Source: Podaxis mareebaensis (lineage: Eukaryota > Basidiomycota > Agaricomycetes > Agaricales > Agaricaceae). Taken from it: DNA of 64,000 bases. Numbering within the stretch: position 1 is the first letter of the stretch; each line of letters opens with the position of its first letter. The position numbers and the translations under genes are program-made. The DNA lies in NCBI GenBank assembly GCA_018524725.1, contig JAEUWP010000360.1, forward strand, positions 62,001-126,000, given 5' to 3'. The notes under the pieces are model-generated. The model worked only from the letters and a program-made list of their open reading frames with translations, searched no databases and was not told the origin of the DNA. Of the stretch, positions 46,275-60,889 are shown piece after piece.

Positions 46275-47045
46275 TCATAGAGTAATCACAGCCCCGAGCA
46301 ACGCACTGCCCACCACGGTTAGCAACCCCACAACAGTAGGCGACGACAACCCTGCACCACGCATGCCGAGGGCAGCATTGTTGCTGTTTTGCGCAGCGGC
46401 AGTCGCAACAGTATAGACGGATCCGAAGACTGAGGTAGCGACGCCTGCACCCGATGTAGCGAGCGTAAAGGCCTGTCCACCGGCACTAGTAACGACAGTA
46501 AATGCTTGGCCGCCAACGGCTGTAAAATAGAGGTAATAATTAATCATGAATGCACATCACGCGAAGATTGAACAGTCAGATTATACGTACAAACTACTTG
46601 GGTGGCAATACCAGCAGCGCGGCTAGTTACTTGATCGCCAACACTTCCAGCAAAACTGGTCACTTGATCACCCACACTTCCAGCAATGCTAGTAGCATCT
46701 GAACCAACGTCGCCGACGACAGAAGTGGCCTGAGAGATAATTGAGGCACCTGAGTAGTGTGTAAGCGCACGTGGACGGAGGTTGAGGAAGAACGTTTCTG
46801 GACATACCGCCACCGGTAATCGCAGAGCCAGCGACGCTAGTAAGAGAGTTCAAAACGTCACCCGCTACACCATCATCAGTCATCCCATGATTAATTTCGG
46901 TCACGGGCAGGGGAACAAACGTACCATTTTGGCGCGCTTGTAGCTCGTGTTCCTCGGGGGAAGGGGTGGGTACGGGATTAGGGGAGGCAGCAGCAAGGGA
47001 GGCAGCAGATGCGAGGAGGGCAGCGACGAAGAATTTGGGGTACAT
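46275..47045 (-). CDS. Small secreted Ala/Gly/Ser/Val-rich repeat protein, likely GPI-anchored
   Basis: ATG 47045 starts a clear signal peptide (MYPKFFVAALLASAASLAAA) followed by NPVPTPSPEEHELQAR. The second exon has short imperfect repeats: SVVGDVGSDATSIAG, SVGDQVTSFAG, SVGDQVTSRAAG. The third exon repeats VGGQAFTVVTSA/GGQAFTLATSG and then SVFGSVYTVATAA. It ends in a hydrophobic tail (VGLLTVVGSALLGAVITL-stop) of GPI type. Introns at about 46737-46808 and 46521-46590. Roughly 210 residues, no Cys visible in the mature part. Role unknown; cell-wall or surface coat is an inference. It lies divergent to RPE1. Confidence 0.7.
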
Positions 47046-47114
47046 GGTGGACTCTCGGGAAGGGCAAAGAAAGGAATGAAGAAAGTATGAGGACTGGGTA
47101 TAGGCAGTGGAGAC

Positions 47115-47122
47115 TATATATA
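47115..47122 (-). promoter_or_regulatory. TATA box of the secreted repeat protein gene
   Basis: tatatata lies 70 bases upstream of the ATG at 47045. A strong TATA box suggests a regulated, highly expressed gene. Confidence 0.55.
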
Positions 47123-47291
47123 CGGAGGACGGCTGCTGCGGCGACTGTCGTGAAGGCGGTGTACTAGCACCTGTTCGCGTTGGAGCACTGCCGCCAAGGA
47201 ATGCAATGGTATTACGTAATGTTTGTGGAAATATTAATGGAATGGGTCCCGGCTGAGCGCTGCACTTGTTTTACTGCCTCTAGTTTCAGAA

Positions 47292-48445
47292 ATGCCGCGT
47301 GCGATCATAGCCCCCTCTATCCTAGCCTCAGACTTTGGCCAGCTCACCGCCGAATGCAAACGCATGATCAAAGGAGGCGCTGAATGGCTACACATGGGTA
47401 TGTATCTTCACCCCTCGCCCCTCCTCACCTGCTCACTCACTCTCAGACGTCATGGACGGGTGACTACTGCCTTTATTTCTTTCACTCTTTCACATCTTGA
47501 TCTTTTTTCACCAGCCACTTCGTTCCAAACATCACCATCGGTTGGTCTCACTCTCCTCGATCCCTCACCCCTAACATTAATAGCCGAGCCTCTCCAGGTG
47601 CACCTGTCCTCTCCTGCGTACAGAAGGACGTCCCCGGAATATTCATGGACTGCCATATGATGGTCACACAGCCTGAAAAGGTGCATTCAATCTCCTCTAT
47701 CACAACAACGCCGCGATCACTCATTCAGATGGTAGTGGGTTGATGATGTCGCAGATGCAGGAGGCGCCCTCTACTGTTTCCACCTTGAAGCAACATGTAC
47801 GTCTTTAGATTTATACCACCCAACAAAACATCACGCGAGCCCAACTCTACCCTATCACAGCCGATCCTCTCTCACTCATCCATGCCATCCACAAACGCGG
47901 CATGAAAGCCGGTGTCGCCATCTCTCCCGACACACCATCCACAGACATCACAGACGAAGTCGGCACTGCTGCTGATATGCTGCTCGTCATGACCGTATAT
48001 CCAGGTAAGTTGCGTGCGCTGCACTCGGTGGTCGCCCTCTTATCCCGCTTATCTGGATCCACTAATACCTCCGACCTATTTTTAGGTCGTGGTGGGCAAA
48101 AATTCATGGAGCGCTGTGTCCCAAAGGTGGCCCAACTCCGTGCGCGTTTCCCCGATAAGGATATCGAGGTTGATGGCGGTGTTGGTCCCAAGACCATTGA
48201 CGCTTGTGCAGAAGCCGGTACGTCTCTTTCTCCACCCTGTCTCCTCTCCTATCTTTTTCCCCTACTACGGTGATTGTGACCGCAAAGTCTTTTTAGGGAG
48301 CAATGTCATCGTTGCCGGAACAGCCATCTTCGGTTCAGAAAACCCCGAACAAGTCATCGCCACGCTCAAGTCCGCAGTCAACACTGCACAAGCCAAGCTT
48401 GCCGCAAAGGGGGCGAATGGTACGAACGGAAAATCCATAGACTGA
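47292..48445 (+). CDS. RPE1: Ribulose-phosphate 3-epimerase
   Basis: This pentose-phosphate enzyme interconverts ribulose-5-P and xylulose-5-[19 protein letters not shown] is the family start. Short exons add [16 protein letters not shown] (metal and catalytic Asp), [31 protein letters not shown], and [16 protein letters not shown]. Then [42 protein letters not shown] (catalytic Asp) and [16 protein letters not shown] follow. A glycine/asparagine-containing tail ends NGKSID-stop. Eight introns of 50-80 bases, some leaving exons under 30 bases (for example about 47448-47460). The TIM barrel is complete. Confidence 0.93.
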
Positions 48446-48866
48446 TAATATGTGTAATCAAACCGGACCATTTAGCGAATTCGAATATGAATATACCTCC
48501 CCGGATCTCCATATGACCATTCGTGCAATCCGTGCAATCGTGAATACGCAGATGTGTTGGATGTTGAATTATACAGAAATGACGAAATAATAAGATTCGA
48601 CAGCGACGACATAGAGGGCAGTTGGAATAATGGGGAATAATCATTAGGATCATGGCACTTAACATACTCTAGGAGCACGTCAGTAACTAGTTTGTAATGA
48701 ATACAATCATGAAGTTAATGTCATGACGGGAGGGAGAGAGCACCCAAGTCTCCGTCTATCCAGGCAAAATAAAAACAATGGAAAGATTATAGGGGAGAAT
48801 AGCGAATAGTGAAAAATAAGTATGAAAATATCCCACTCCCGATACATAACCTTGGAAAACCGAACA
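48446..48866. other. Convergent 3' interval between RPE1 and the glycosyltransferase
   Basis: Both genes end here. No gene seen. Confidence 0.5.
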
Positions 48867-51377
48867 CTACCACACCAACCACTCTCCATACATGTTCGGT
48901 CTCTCACCACGGATATATGACTCGAACGTTCGTTTCATCACCGTTGCCCAATCCAGATCGCGTCTATCCTCTTCTATGCCGTCCTCTTCTACCTCTCCGA
49001 GCGGACGATCGTTTGTAGCTGTTGCTTTGCGTAACGCGGCACGAGCTGCCCGTTCGCCACCCTCGAACCTTGGGCCGAGATCAGGCCAGTTGCGCACAGG
49101 GTCAAAGGGTTTCCACCTGAAAAAAAAAACACATGAGTTATGAGGACTATCAACGGAATTTAGCACACGCACCAAAAGTTGTGGAAATGATATGAATATG
49201 CGCCCCTGAAGAACCCTTCAAATCCAAGTGCCTGCGGGGCTGCACTCTCCGCGATAGGAGTATTGAAGAACTGCTCAAAGCTACAAAGGGATGCAGTCAA
49301 CACCCAACGCCACGGATATGAAAGCAGAAAACCCGCCCACTCACTTGGTGAAGAATGGTTGAGGCGGCCTGGACAACTGATAACTCTCCGTATTCAACCA
49401 CGCCGAATCAAACAACGCATCCGGTAGCCTCAACAACAAACTTTCCAAATGCGCCTCCCTCACATATACAGTCACCGTCATCGGATGGAAATCCAAATTA
49501 TTCTTCAACGCAGTCCTGAAGAGGAACTTCCCCAGTGCGGAATTCTTGTTCAGTTTCAGAACAGCAGTGTTATACCGTTGGAGCCGTGACCATCGATAGG
49601 CGAACGCTCCTTTCCAGCCCCACAGTTCTTCCCAATCGCGAAGGAAAATCGTGTCTGCGTCGAGATATATCCCACCGTACCGATGACAGACGATGAAGCG
49701 CGCCATGTCGGAGAGGATGACTGAGAGTTTGTCATACGTCGACGCGGATTTCGAACCTGCCCGATTCATCATATTCGCCGCATCCGCCTCCGTCCCGTTC
49801 TCGCTCGTTCCCACTGACGACGAAGCCTTCTTCTTGTTGACGTTAAACACATTCCCGCCCGAATTGAACAAATCCCTCGAGCGCCACTCATCCCTCAACT
49901 CTGGTACACCGTCCAGCTGCTCCGTCGTATTCCACAACTTGAACTCCACAATATCCCTGAACCTCGGATGCAAAAATGGAGATGCCCAAGGATTATTTTT
50001 GAGTTCTTCAAACATATCCTTCACCGCGTTCGGATTCGGCACCGCAGCTGCGGGTCCAGGGTTAATCCACAACCAAAACTTTGGCCTGCATGCTGCATTC
50101 TCTGGCCAGCGCTTCAGATGGAGCCCCGTATTCTGGGTGAATAAGAAACTCAAAATCGCGAGATAAGGTTTATCCGTGAAGGGACCTGTCCAGAACATAT
50201 GGAATAATCGTGGGTGTTCCGGGTCACAGGGTTGAGGAAGTGATGCGTAAGGTCTATATTTAACAGGAGGTGGCAGATTTATGGGTGGTTGTTCGAGGTC
50301 CACGCGGCGCCGTTTGAGTAGTCCCGTGTCTGGATCAGTGTCGTCCTGGAACCGTGATTGTGGGCGCTGTTGAGCTGTTACAGCGGCCAGAAGGTCATCC
50401 TCATCCTCCGCGTGTCGCCGTAGGGGTGAATGTGTTGTTGTGTTGTCCACCTTCTCGACGTAGATATATTTCCAGTCGTCGAGTTTCCCTCTACGCAACC
50501 GTTTGCCGTTATCCAATCCGGCACCTACCCGTAGAACCTCTAGACAGTCCCTGACGTACTACGACCAACATTCATGAATACTAGATTATGGTTCCAATAG
50601 TTGAAATACATACCTTCTTCTTAGAAAAGTCACAATGCTCCATAACGATGTCCAAGTCAGCAATGCTGCCAGGAATAGGCCGAGGAGGATAAGCAACATT
50701 GGGCGGTTGACTCTGGATATCCAGGTATATCCGTTCTGGTCCACGCCCACGGGTTGTCGTCACATACTCACTAGCCTCGCCCGTCAACGGCGAAGGAATA
50801 CTTGTCTTCCTCGGTGGAAGCGCTGGGTTAATGGGCGTTTCCTTTAACCGTATCTGCTCAGGAACTAGAGACATCTCTCGTCAGGAGATGCCCCACTCAT
50901 AAAAAGCAACAGAGCATACGTACTCCCTCTTCGACTCGGATAATGCCCACTCGCGATCTCCCACCTCCAAATCCTCTGCAAGTCCTCTCGCCCATAAACC
51001 AACGTCCGCGAATCTTTCACAAGAGGCCACTGCTTCGCATGCGTCCCAAACCGCCTCGCCAATGCAAACACGAAAAGGAACGCCAGTAACACCAACATAA
51101 CCAACACAGAACATCCCCGCTTCCTGCCAAATCGCGCCGTAGCATAATCGTGCACCCTTCCTGGGTTTAACACGTATATTCGAAGCCGACGTGTGCGAAT
51201 AAATGGGACGGGAAAACTTAGTCGCAGCCACCATGATGAAGCAAGGTGTGGATGCAACGCCAGTTTTTCTTGTACTGCAGAGGAGCCATTGGTGTGGACC
51301 GGGAGGCTGTTGCTCGTTGAGCGGCGAGTCCGATGGATGCGGGTCCGACCAGGAAGGTATGTAGAGAAAGAGGACAT
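48867..51377 (-). CDS. Golgi-type glycosyltransferase with DXD motif (GT32-like)
   Basis: A type II membrane layout: cytosolic Arg-rich N-terminus, one hydrophobic helix (CSVLVMLVLLAFLFVFALA near 51060-51110), a stem, then the catalytic domain. Exon 3 begins YVRDCLEVLRVG. The sugar-binding region holds HPRLFHMFWTGPFTDKPYL, LSVILSDMARFIVCHRYGGI and YLDADTIFLRDW, the DXD motif of the PF04488-type transferases (GT32, alpha-1,4/1,6-type). The C-terminal exons give FEQFFNTPIAES, FFRGAYSYHFHNFW and the end MYGEWLVW-stop. About 730 residues. Long Pro/Arg-rich inserts before the domain are unusual. Donor and acceptor sugar cannot be deduced. Confidence 0.8.
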
Positions 51378-51686
51378 GCCCAGGTACGGCCCAAGTGCGG
51401 ATGGCTAGGGCTGGTCGTCGATGACACAGCTGGAAGCCACTAGGTAGAATGAAACTTGAAGTTTGGAAATGAAGAGTTGAGAGTGGTGCAAAGGGGTCAG
51501 CCAATTCGAAATTTCGGTGCGTGGGAAGTATGCACGATGCATTGATGGCTCGCTCTGACGAGTTTCAAACCACTCAAAATAGTGTCAAACGAAATTCTAT
51601 CAACACAAGGAGAGAAAGGTGACTGTCATAAAATTATACTAGAGTTTTGCACATGGACTATTGTATATTAAGACACCACAGTGGAT

Positions 51687-53891
51687 TTAAAGAGAACCGA
51701 GAGGCTGAATCTCAAGGTCGGCAGGATCAGTGGGGACAGATAGGATGCGGAGGGTGTTGGTGTGACCAAGACCTCCCTTCCAGCCTTGGATAGCAATAAT
51801 AGTGGTACCAGGAGTGATGAGCTTGAGCGCCAGAGCGTTGCGAAGGCCGAAGCGGATTCGGTTATCAACATCAGTCTGCCATTGATGGGACTGAACACCA
51901 CGGGGCTCAGGGTACCAGAAGGGATAGCAACCACGGTGCAAATGAATTTGCCTCGCAGTCTGCTCGTTACGAGTGACTAGACCAACTCAGTCAGCGGCTG
52001 GTTCCAGTCAAGGCAATGAGCGTGGACTAACCGGTGATAATCGGAATCTTGGGACGATACTTGGAGACGAGACGGGCAGTGTTTCCACTTGTCGAGAGGA
52101 CAAGGAGTGCACTGGCGTTCTGCTCGGCAGCCGCGGCAACTGCGGCAATGGCAACAGTCTCCGCAGTCTCCGTTGGGCGGGCCTGGATGCCACGCAAGTC
52201 GTCATATAGAGGCGGGTAGCAGATTGCGGATTCAGCGAGCAAGCAGGTCTCGGCCATCATGAGTACTAGCTTCCCGTTAGAACGAAATGACCTGTTCGAT
52301 GTACAGAAACATACCAGACTGGACGGGATAAGCCCCTTTAGCGGTCTCACCAGACAACATGACACAGTCAGCACCATCAAGGACAGCATTAGCAACATCG
52401 CTGATTTCAGCACGAGTGGGACGAGGGTTGTACTAGAGCAAAGACTTCAGAACAGGCAATGATTGTAGACTGTCATATTCACTCACTGTCATGGACTCGA
52501 GCATCTGGGTTGCAACGATAACAGGCTTGCCAGCTATGTTGCACTTGGCGATCATCATCTTTTGCGCAAGGAAGACCTGGCTCGCGGGGATTTCGATGCC
52601 CAAGTCACCACGAGCGACCATGACACCATCGGCCTCCTTCAGGATTTCGTCAAAGTTGGCAAGACCCTGCTCGTTCTCAATCTTGACGATGACTTTGATG
52701 CTAGCGCCGTCGGGACCAAGAACTTCACGAATTTGCTTAACGTCATCACCACGGCGAATGAAGGATGCAAAGATCATATCAACCCCGTTTCGAACGCCGA
52801 ATTGCAGATCGGCCTTGTCCTTTTCAGAGAGCGCAGGAAGATCAACTTCGGTCTTCGGGAGATTAACGCCTTTGCGGGAGGAGATGTTACCATTGTTCAC
52901 GGCACGAACATGAACGTTGGTGCCGTCAATGGAAAGTACAAGGAGGGAGAGGATGCCTGGAAATAGTCAGTACGTTGATCTGCCTGGCATTTCACTTGAT
53001 CGAACGCTTACCATCGTCAACATAGATCAACTTCCCGGGCGCAGTGACCTTAGGAAGATTGGCCTTTTATAAGGTTAGCCTCGAGCCCCTAGCTGCTGAG
53101 GGCAAACGATATACTCACATAGTCCACATACATGTAGCGGTCATCGCTAAGTTCGCTGTACCGGGGATCAGTGGTGACGATGAATTCGTGGCCAGCAGTA
53201 ATGGGATACTGGGGAGGATTATGAGCCAGATGAAATGCATACGATGTATCCTCGGAGGTCGGTGACGTACATCTTTTCCATCCCTTGTTAAGCCCGTACG
53301 GATCTCGGGACCTTTCTGTCGAGCACCTCATGATCAATTCGATTCTTTGAGAAGACAACGGAATACTGACAGTATCCAAAGCGATGGCTACGGGCCGCCC
53401 ATGTGGGTCCTCTGAGAAGATATGAGACGAGTGTGATCAAAAAAAAAAAAAGGTGAGACGTATTAAAAATACCTTGGAGCATTTTCCTTGTGTTATCGAT
53501 GACGCTCTGGTGATACTCGTAGGACCCATGGGAAAAGTTCATGCGAACTGCGGTAGGACATCAGAGGAAGAGTCGGCTTTTCGTGTGGGATAGTACACAG
53601 ACCAATGTTTACACCAGCACGACGAAGCTCTGTAAGTTTCTCGACGGTGTTGACCTTGGGGCCTGTTGACGTTGAGTAGACGCGCAGATCGATAAAAGAC
53701 TACAAATTCACCAATTGTCGCGATGATAGAGGTCTAATTGTCCATCGTCAGCAAAACGGGCAAAGGAAAAAACGCGTCGATGAAGTGACCTTGCGGAGGT
53801 ATTTGGTGCTCTCGGTGGGGATGGGGGCATCGGAGACATTGAGAGTAGTGTTCCACTCAAGCTGAGAACGGATTCCGTCAACGGGGTACAT
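51687..53891 (-). CDS. PYK1: Pyruvate kinase
   Basis: Last step of glycolysis, phosphoenolpyruvate plus ADP to pyruvate plus ATP, cytosolic. ATG 53891 starts [14 protein letters not shown]. Tiny exons follow with [41 protein letters not shown]. The B domain follows: [20 protein letters not shown]. The barrel has [17 protein letters not shown], the active-site [53 protein letters not shown] and [12 protein letters not shown]. The C domain ends [18 protein letters not shown] with PLGSL-stop at 51687. About ten introns. Length near 530 residues, normal. The very short 5' exons make the N-terminus easy to mispredict. Confidence 0.95.
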
Positions 53892-56572
53892 GGTGGATAG
53901 AGAGAAGGAGAACGGGGGAACAGGAGATATAGATAGAGACTTATAAGGGCCCAATAAAAGCGGAGCTAGAGAGGATGGACTGATGTCGGGGGAACAAGTT
54001 GTTGGGGTACTGGTTATCGATAACAACTTTTATAACCCTTCATGCCACCAACCCACATCGTGGCGCCAATGTTGCATCGCCCCAATCGTCAATCTATTTT
54101 CAATTATCTCAGCTTCCCCTCTGGCGTGCCGTTCGTAGGCCCCCAGTTTATCTTAAGTATTTCTCTTCCGTATTTGCGCATTTAGCCAGCTTGGCACGAT
54201 CGCGACTGATGCAATCTGCTGTGATGCCGTCTCACTCGATCCGCCTCGATTTCCCCGTTCATTATGATTATGCCAGACAACCACGAATAAAGTAACGCGC
54301 ACGAACCCATTCCTCCCCCTTCGGCGTTTTCGGCATGACCTGTAGCTACTGAAGGTGCCCTTCCTCGGCGCATCAGACGGAAAATATCCCCTAGTCCTCC
54401 ACTTTCCAAAGACCGATCTAAATAAGGACCGACTCGTAGCTCCGCGATCCTGCTATGGGACTTGTCCTAACTCAGGTTGTCCGTAGCTTTCTCCTGTTTT
54501 ATCCTGGGCTATCCTTGTGGTATGCTCGTGCAATCTCCTCTGTGGCTGTCCATCATGTATCCATCATGTATCAGCTTCCTTTACGACATTACCATCATTG
54601 GTTCAGTCCAATTCAAGTCTTGCGGTATTATCCTAAGCGAACGTTGGTCAATACCAGATGGAGGCGAACTGTGGGGTCCTGATGCGGCGGTACTTATCTC
54701 AAGTCCCAACAACGTGAATAAGCGAACGTGCCAAGACGAAATCGATGGAAATCTGGACATCCAGCTAGCACAAATGTCGAGTTGCCCAGAAGTGCTCGCG
54801 ATCACATCCGGTGGCTGTTTGAGTCGCTAAAACACAATATTGGCGGCTATGACATCTCACCTCGTCTACACGCGAGGTCTACCCCATGGAAGTGGGCTTC
54901 AAGACGTCATCCACGCTGATGTTTACCGTTGAACGTCAATTGGTCGCAGAATCTCAGAATTCATCATGACTTATGCACCATAGCGTTCCGACCGTCATGC
55001 GTGTCATGGCTTTGATACTCCACATCATACACCGAAAATCGTTCGATGGAGACACTCAACGCCTGTTAGGCGACACAGCCATCGCAATACTTGAGGCACC
55101 CTGACAATGCTAACCCCTGGTGGTGCGGAAACCTGTCGAATCTGGTCGGGCATATCAGATGTCTGCTGCCGGAAACCCGTATGTTGGAGTTTAGTATTAA
55201 CCTTCGTTCAACCTTCTTTACATTCTTTTCCAGCGTCTTGTGTCAAGAGAATGGAATTTTCAAAAAAATTCGAGGAGGAAATTATTGCGCAATGGCCACC
55301 ACCTGGTGATCCGCCCCAGGGTGATGTATTCCCACACCTCCTTGGGGTCTGACACGGAACGTCCATCCATAGAAAAAAAGATCACCGCCAAGACATCGTG
55401 GCTTTCAGCATTTCTCTCAGAACAACTTCAAGCACACTACACGAATGAGCAGAAGCCTTTCATCCCGGTTACTGTCTGAGAGCTGAACCGGGGCTGGTAT
55501 CACCAAACAACATTTCGGGCACGCACTGACTCGCACGATACTTTGGCTCCGGCTAACTGGTCTCATCATCTCGACAATTTATAGCATTCGTCTGCCCACA
55601 TCCTCCCTCCAACTAATAATTCATGCCGAACAAACGAAACGGCACCGATTTTTCTCAAAAAACTTGCGAGACTGCCCCATCCGTCTCAAGTCCACGCAAA
55701 CGCTCCTTACGCTCCCAGCTAGTGCTATGTTTTCTGCAGGCCATGCTTAAGCGACTTTTGAAAATCAACAATCATGGATAACATTGCATAGATCGGATGC
55801 GCCGATCGTCCATGGTGTCAGAGCGAAATGAGAAGCAAACGTGATAGCTTCCATGCGATTCTTAATGTTTTTCCGCAGGTGGGTTTGGCCACTTTGATGC
55901 CGTCCGAGGGTGTCGGTAATTAGTATGAAGGAAGAGGCTATTCAAGAGGGAAAGGTCAATACAATCTGGCAGCGATTTAATGGTTACTGAACTGGTTGAT
56001 GCTATCACACTGGTACCGGCCACCCGTGGATAAGCACGTCGTATATTGCCCGCATTCTGAGTGGATGTCCGGTGTCGGGCAAGAGCAGCGGACAAGAAAT
56101 CTGGCTGGTGTCTCTACAAACCCTGGGGGTCATGTAAATCCTGATTCTATGAAGCATGCCGGAAGGCTTGGCAAGGCCCTGAAATATCCGTTTGCTCGTA
56201 GAGGCAAACTTCATACCCTATGTCGGAGAGCGTGACTAGAATTCCGAGAATCATACGTTTTGGGACGTCAAACCGTAAGGAAGTGAGGGGATGCCTTTCT
56301 TCTTGAGTACCTTAAACGACAGAAGATCATGGGGACCAGATGAGATCAAGTACTCAACTCCCACTGGAGATTTGAATCTGAAACCCTCTGCAAGGAGGAT
56401 GCTAAGTCGTGCAGGCATCTCTCGGAGACACAGGAACATCTTCGTTTTGGGTTCATTGATTATAGCAGGTCACTGAGGGGATATAATACAAATAGTTATA
56501 CATCGCTGGCAGAAATTGAAACACAAGGTGCTGAATACGAAGGGAATACAACCGAAACCATGCCTGGACTCA
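53892..56572. other. Gene-poor interval of 2.7 kb
   Basis: No gene recognised. Plus-strand frames at 54455-54830 and 55091-55479 contain protein-like stretches (VLISSPNNVNKRTCQDEID and SWLSAFLSEQLQAHYTNEQ) but no start, exon chain or family could be settled. CpG density is normal, so it is not an old transposon island like 3.2-17.5 kb. The left end holds the pyruvate kinase promoter. Confidence 0.4.
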
Positions 56573-59312
<2,740 letters not shown>

Positions 59313-60253
59313 GGCGGAGGGAAGCAAAGTAGCCGGAGCAGCAACCAGATAAGGGGGGATGCTGAGGAAGAAAGGTCATTGAAGTCACGTTGACCGTGTC
59401 CTCATTAACGCGTCAACAACCATCATCATGACCAAATGTAGACAAGCAAGAGCATCCGGAAGTTGCCGCCTTCGACGATAATTCGTCTTTCTTCTCCGTT
59501 GGTCACCTTCCAATGCTCTGGTAAGTACGTTTCACGCAGCTGTCGCCCGGTTACGTGGTCGCATATCCAATATATCATGTTGTGAGCGAGATTCTATGAA
59601 AGATCAATCTGTTCACACCTATTTATAAGCATGGTGTCATTTCTTGCATGCAAAGCGGGGCGGTGAATTACTACACACCCGGGTCCTTATTTCTGAGACC
59701 CAGGGCAAGGGATCCCCAACTCTGCATGGGGGTTTCTCGCGTTATTGGGGACAGCCTGTTCTCTCGTATGTTATCTCCATGCTTTTGTGAGCTATTTGCG
59801 TGAGGACCGTTCCCTTTGTTTCCAAAGATAAGTCTGAAAAGTTCACAGATTATCGATCATCCCTTATTTTTATTCATGCGAACTCCTCTTTTAGACTTAT
59901 TGCCTACTTTCTGATGCAACATTCGTCGCACAGGCACAGTGGGCGTGCATGTGGGTACTACATTGCCCAGCGTTTATTATCAACCTAACCATGGAAACCA
60001 GCTGACTCGACGGATTACGCTGCCGTCGGCTAATGGTGGAGCTAAACTGCGGCCACAAGGGCTTGCAAGGGTCGCAAAGTCCACATCAGAGGTCTTGCAA
60101 AAAATTGAACAATTAAAACCGGTGCTATACAATGACGAGGAAAGAGTACAAGCCATGGATAAGGGCCAAGAACGTGAAAGGAAGGTCCGTACCATGAAAT
60201 ATACAGATAGCACAAGACAAACTGCGACTCGGTTCATGCCTGAGTTGTTAGAG
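59313..60253. other. Interval between MCM3 and the repeat-peptide gene
   Basis: Holds the MCM3 promoter and the 3' region of the repeat-peptide gene. A plus-strand frame (59939-60325) and a minus-strand frame (59980-60417) overlap here; neither shows a motif, and the first runs antisense into the repeat gene. Confidence 0.45.
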
Positions 60254-60807
60254 TCAGATAGTGCGAACATGAAGAGAAAGAGAGTCCAAACGAACCTGCT
60301 CCAGTCCTTCTCTTTTCCAGTCTGAATTTCCTCGCGCTTTGTTCTCCCCACGTTTCCAATCCGAGTTACCGCGGACATCAGATTCGGTTCTTCTCCAGTC
60401 AGAGTTTCCGCGACCATCTAGCGCCGCACGCTCTGGCAAGGCTGCATCTCTTCTCCAATCCGAGTTTCCTCTAGCCTCCACGCGAGCATCCGCATCGGTC
60501 CGTCTCCAGTCAGAGTTGCCGCGAGCGTCCGCTTCTGACCGCCTCCAATCACTATTTCCGCGCTCGTCAACTTCTCCACGCCTCCAGTCAGAGTTTCCTC
60601 GTCGCCAGTCAGAATTTCCTCTCCGCCAGTCAGAGTTTCCACGGCGCCAGTCACTATTTCCGGCGATAGCACCGGGAGCAGCAGCGGGTTCAACAACCTC
60701 GAACAAGATAAGTTAGCTCAGTGGAAAGACTTGGCAGATGTCCGACCTACTGGAAGCGCTGAGGCAGAAGCAACAAGGGACAGCGACAGGAAAACGGAAA
60801 GTCGCAT
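60254..60807 (-). CDS. Secreted repetitive peptide precursor with Kex2-type sites
   Basis: Exon 1 (60807-60751) encodes exactly a signal peptide, MRLSVFLSLSLVASASALP. A 53-base intron (60750-60698) carries a consensus branch site (GCTAAC) and ends in AG. Exon 2 begins VVEPAAAPGAIA and then has ten copies of GNSDW, each followed by a dibasic pair: eight RR, two KR. The first four copies are back to back. The other six are preceded by short acidic spacers ending in Arg (GEVDER, SEADAR, TESDVR, GENKAR and two longer ones). The protein has 166 residues and a Leu/Arg tail. It has no Cys, no second domain and no Tyr in the core. The layout is that of Kex2-processed precursors: yeast alpha-factor, and fungal RiPP precursors of the ustiloxin/epichloecyclin type. 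That processing happens here is inference. I know no family with this core. Confidence 0.8.
60311..60661 (-). repeat. Ten-copy GNSDW-[RK]R coding repeat
   Basis: Copies start at 60661, 60640, 60619, 60598, 60559, 60520, 60469, 60409, 60370 and 60331. The four at 60578-60661 are perfect-spaced 21-base units with only a few base differences, while the protein core is invariant in all ten. Third-position changes (for example agt/agc and gac/gat) with constant residues point to selection on the peptide. Confidence 0.85.
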
Positions 60808-60881
60808 GTTTAAAGGCTAACGTGTGTAGGAGGAAGTGAGGATGTCGGGGCTGAGTAGATGAGAACCCAAAGCCCGGTTTG

Positions 60882-60889
60882 CTTATATG
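60882..60889 (-). promoter_or_regulatory. TATA-like box of the repeat-peptide gene
   Basis: On the minus strand catataag lies about 75 bases upstream of the ATG at 60807, a usual distance when a short leader follows. Confidence 0.4.

Noticed and set aside
54455..55479. Possible small gene(s) with protein-like stretches
   Set aside because: No consistent start, splice chain or family similarity; left as unassigned interval.
60578..60661. CRISPR-like array of 21-base units
   Set aside because: Units abut with no spacers, encode a constant heptapeptide in frame, and the organism is a eukaryote.
60339..60716. Plus-strand frame with repeats (LQSEFPR-type) antisense to the repeat-peptide gene
   Set aside because: It has no signal peptide or splice signals, and its repeat is only the complement of the minus-strand units; the minus strand has a precise signal-peptide exon, intron and branch site.
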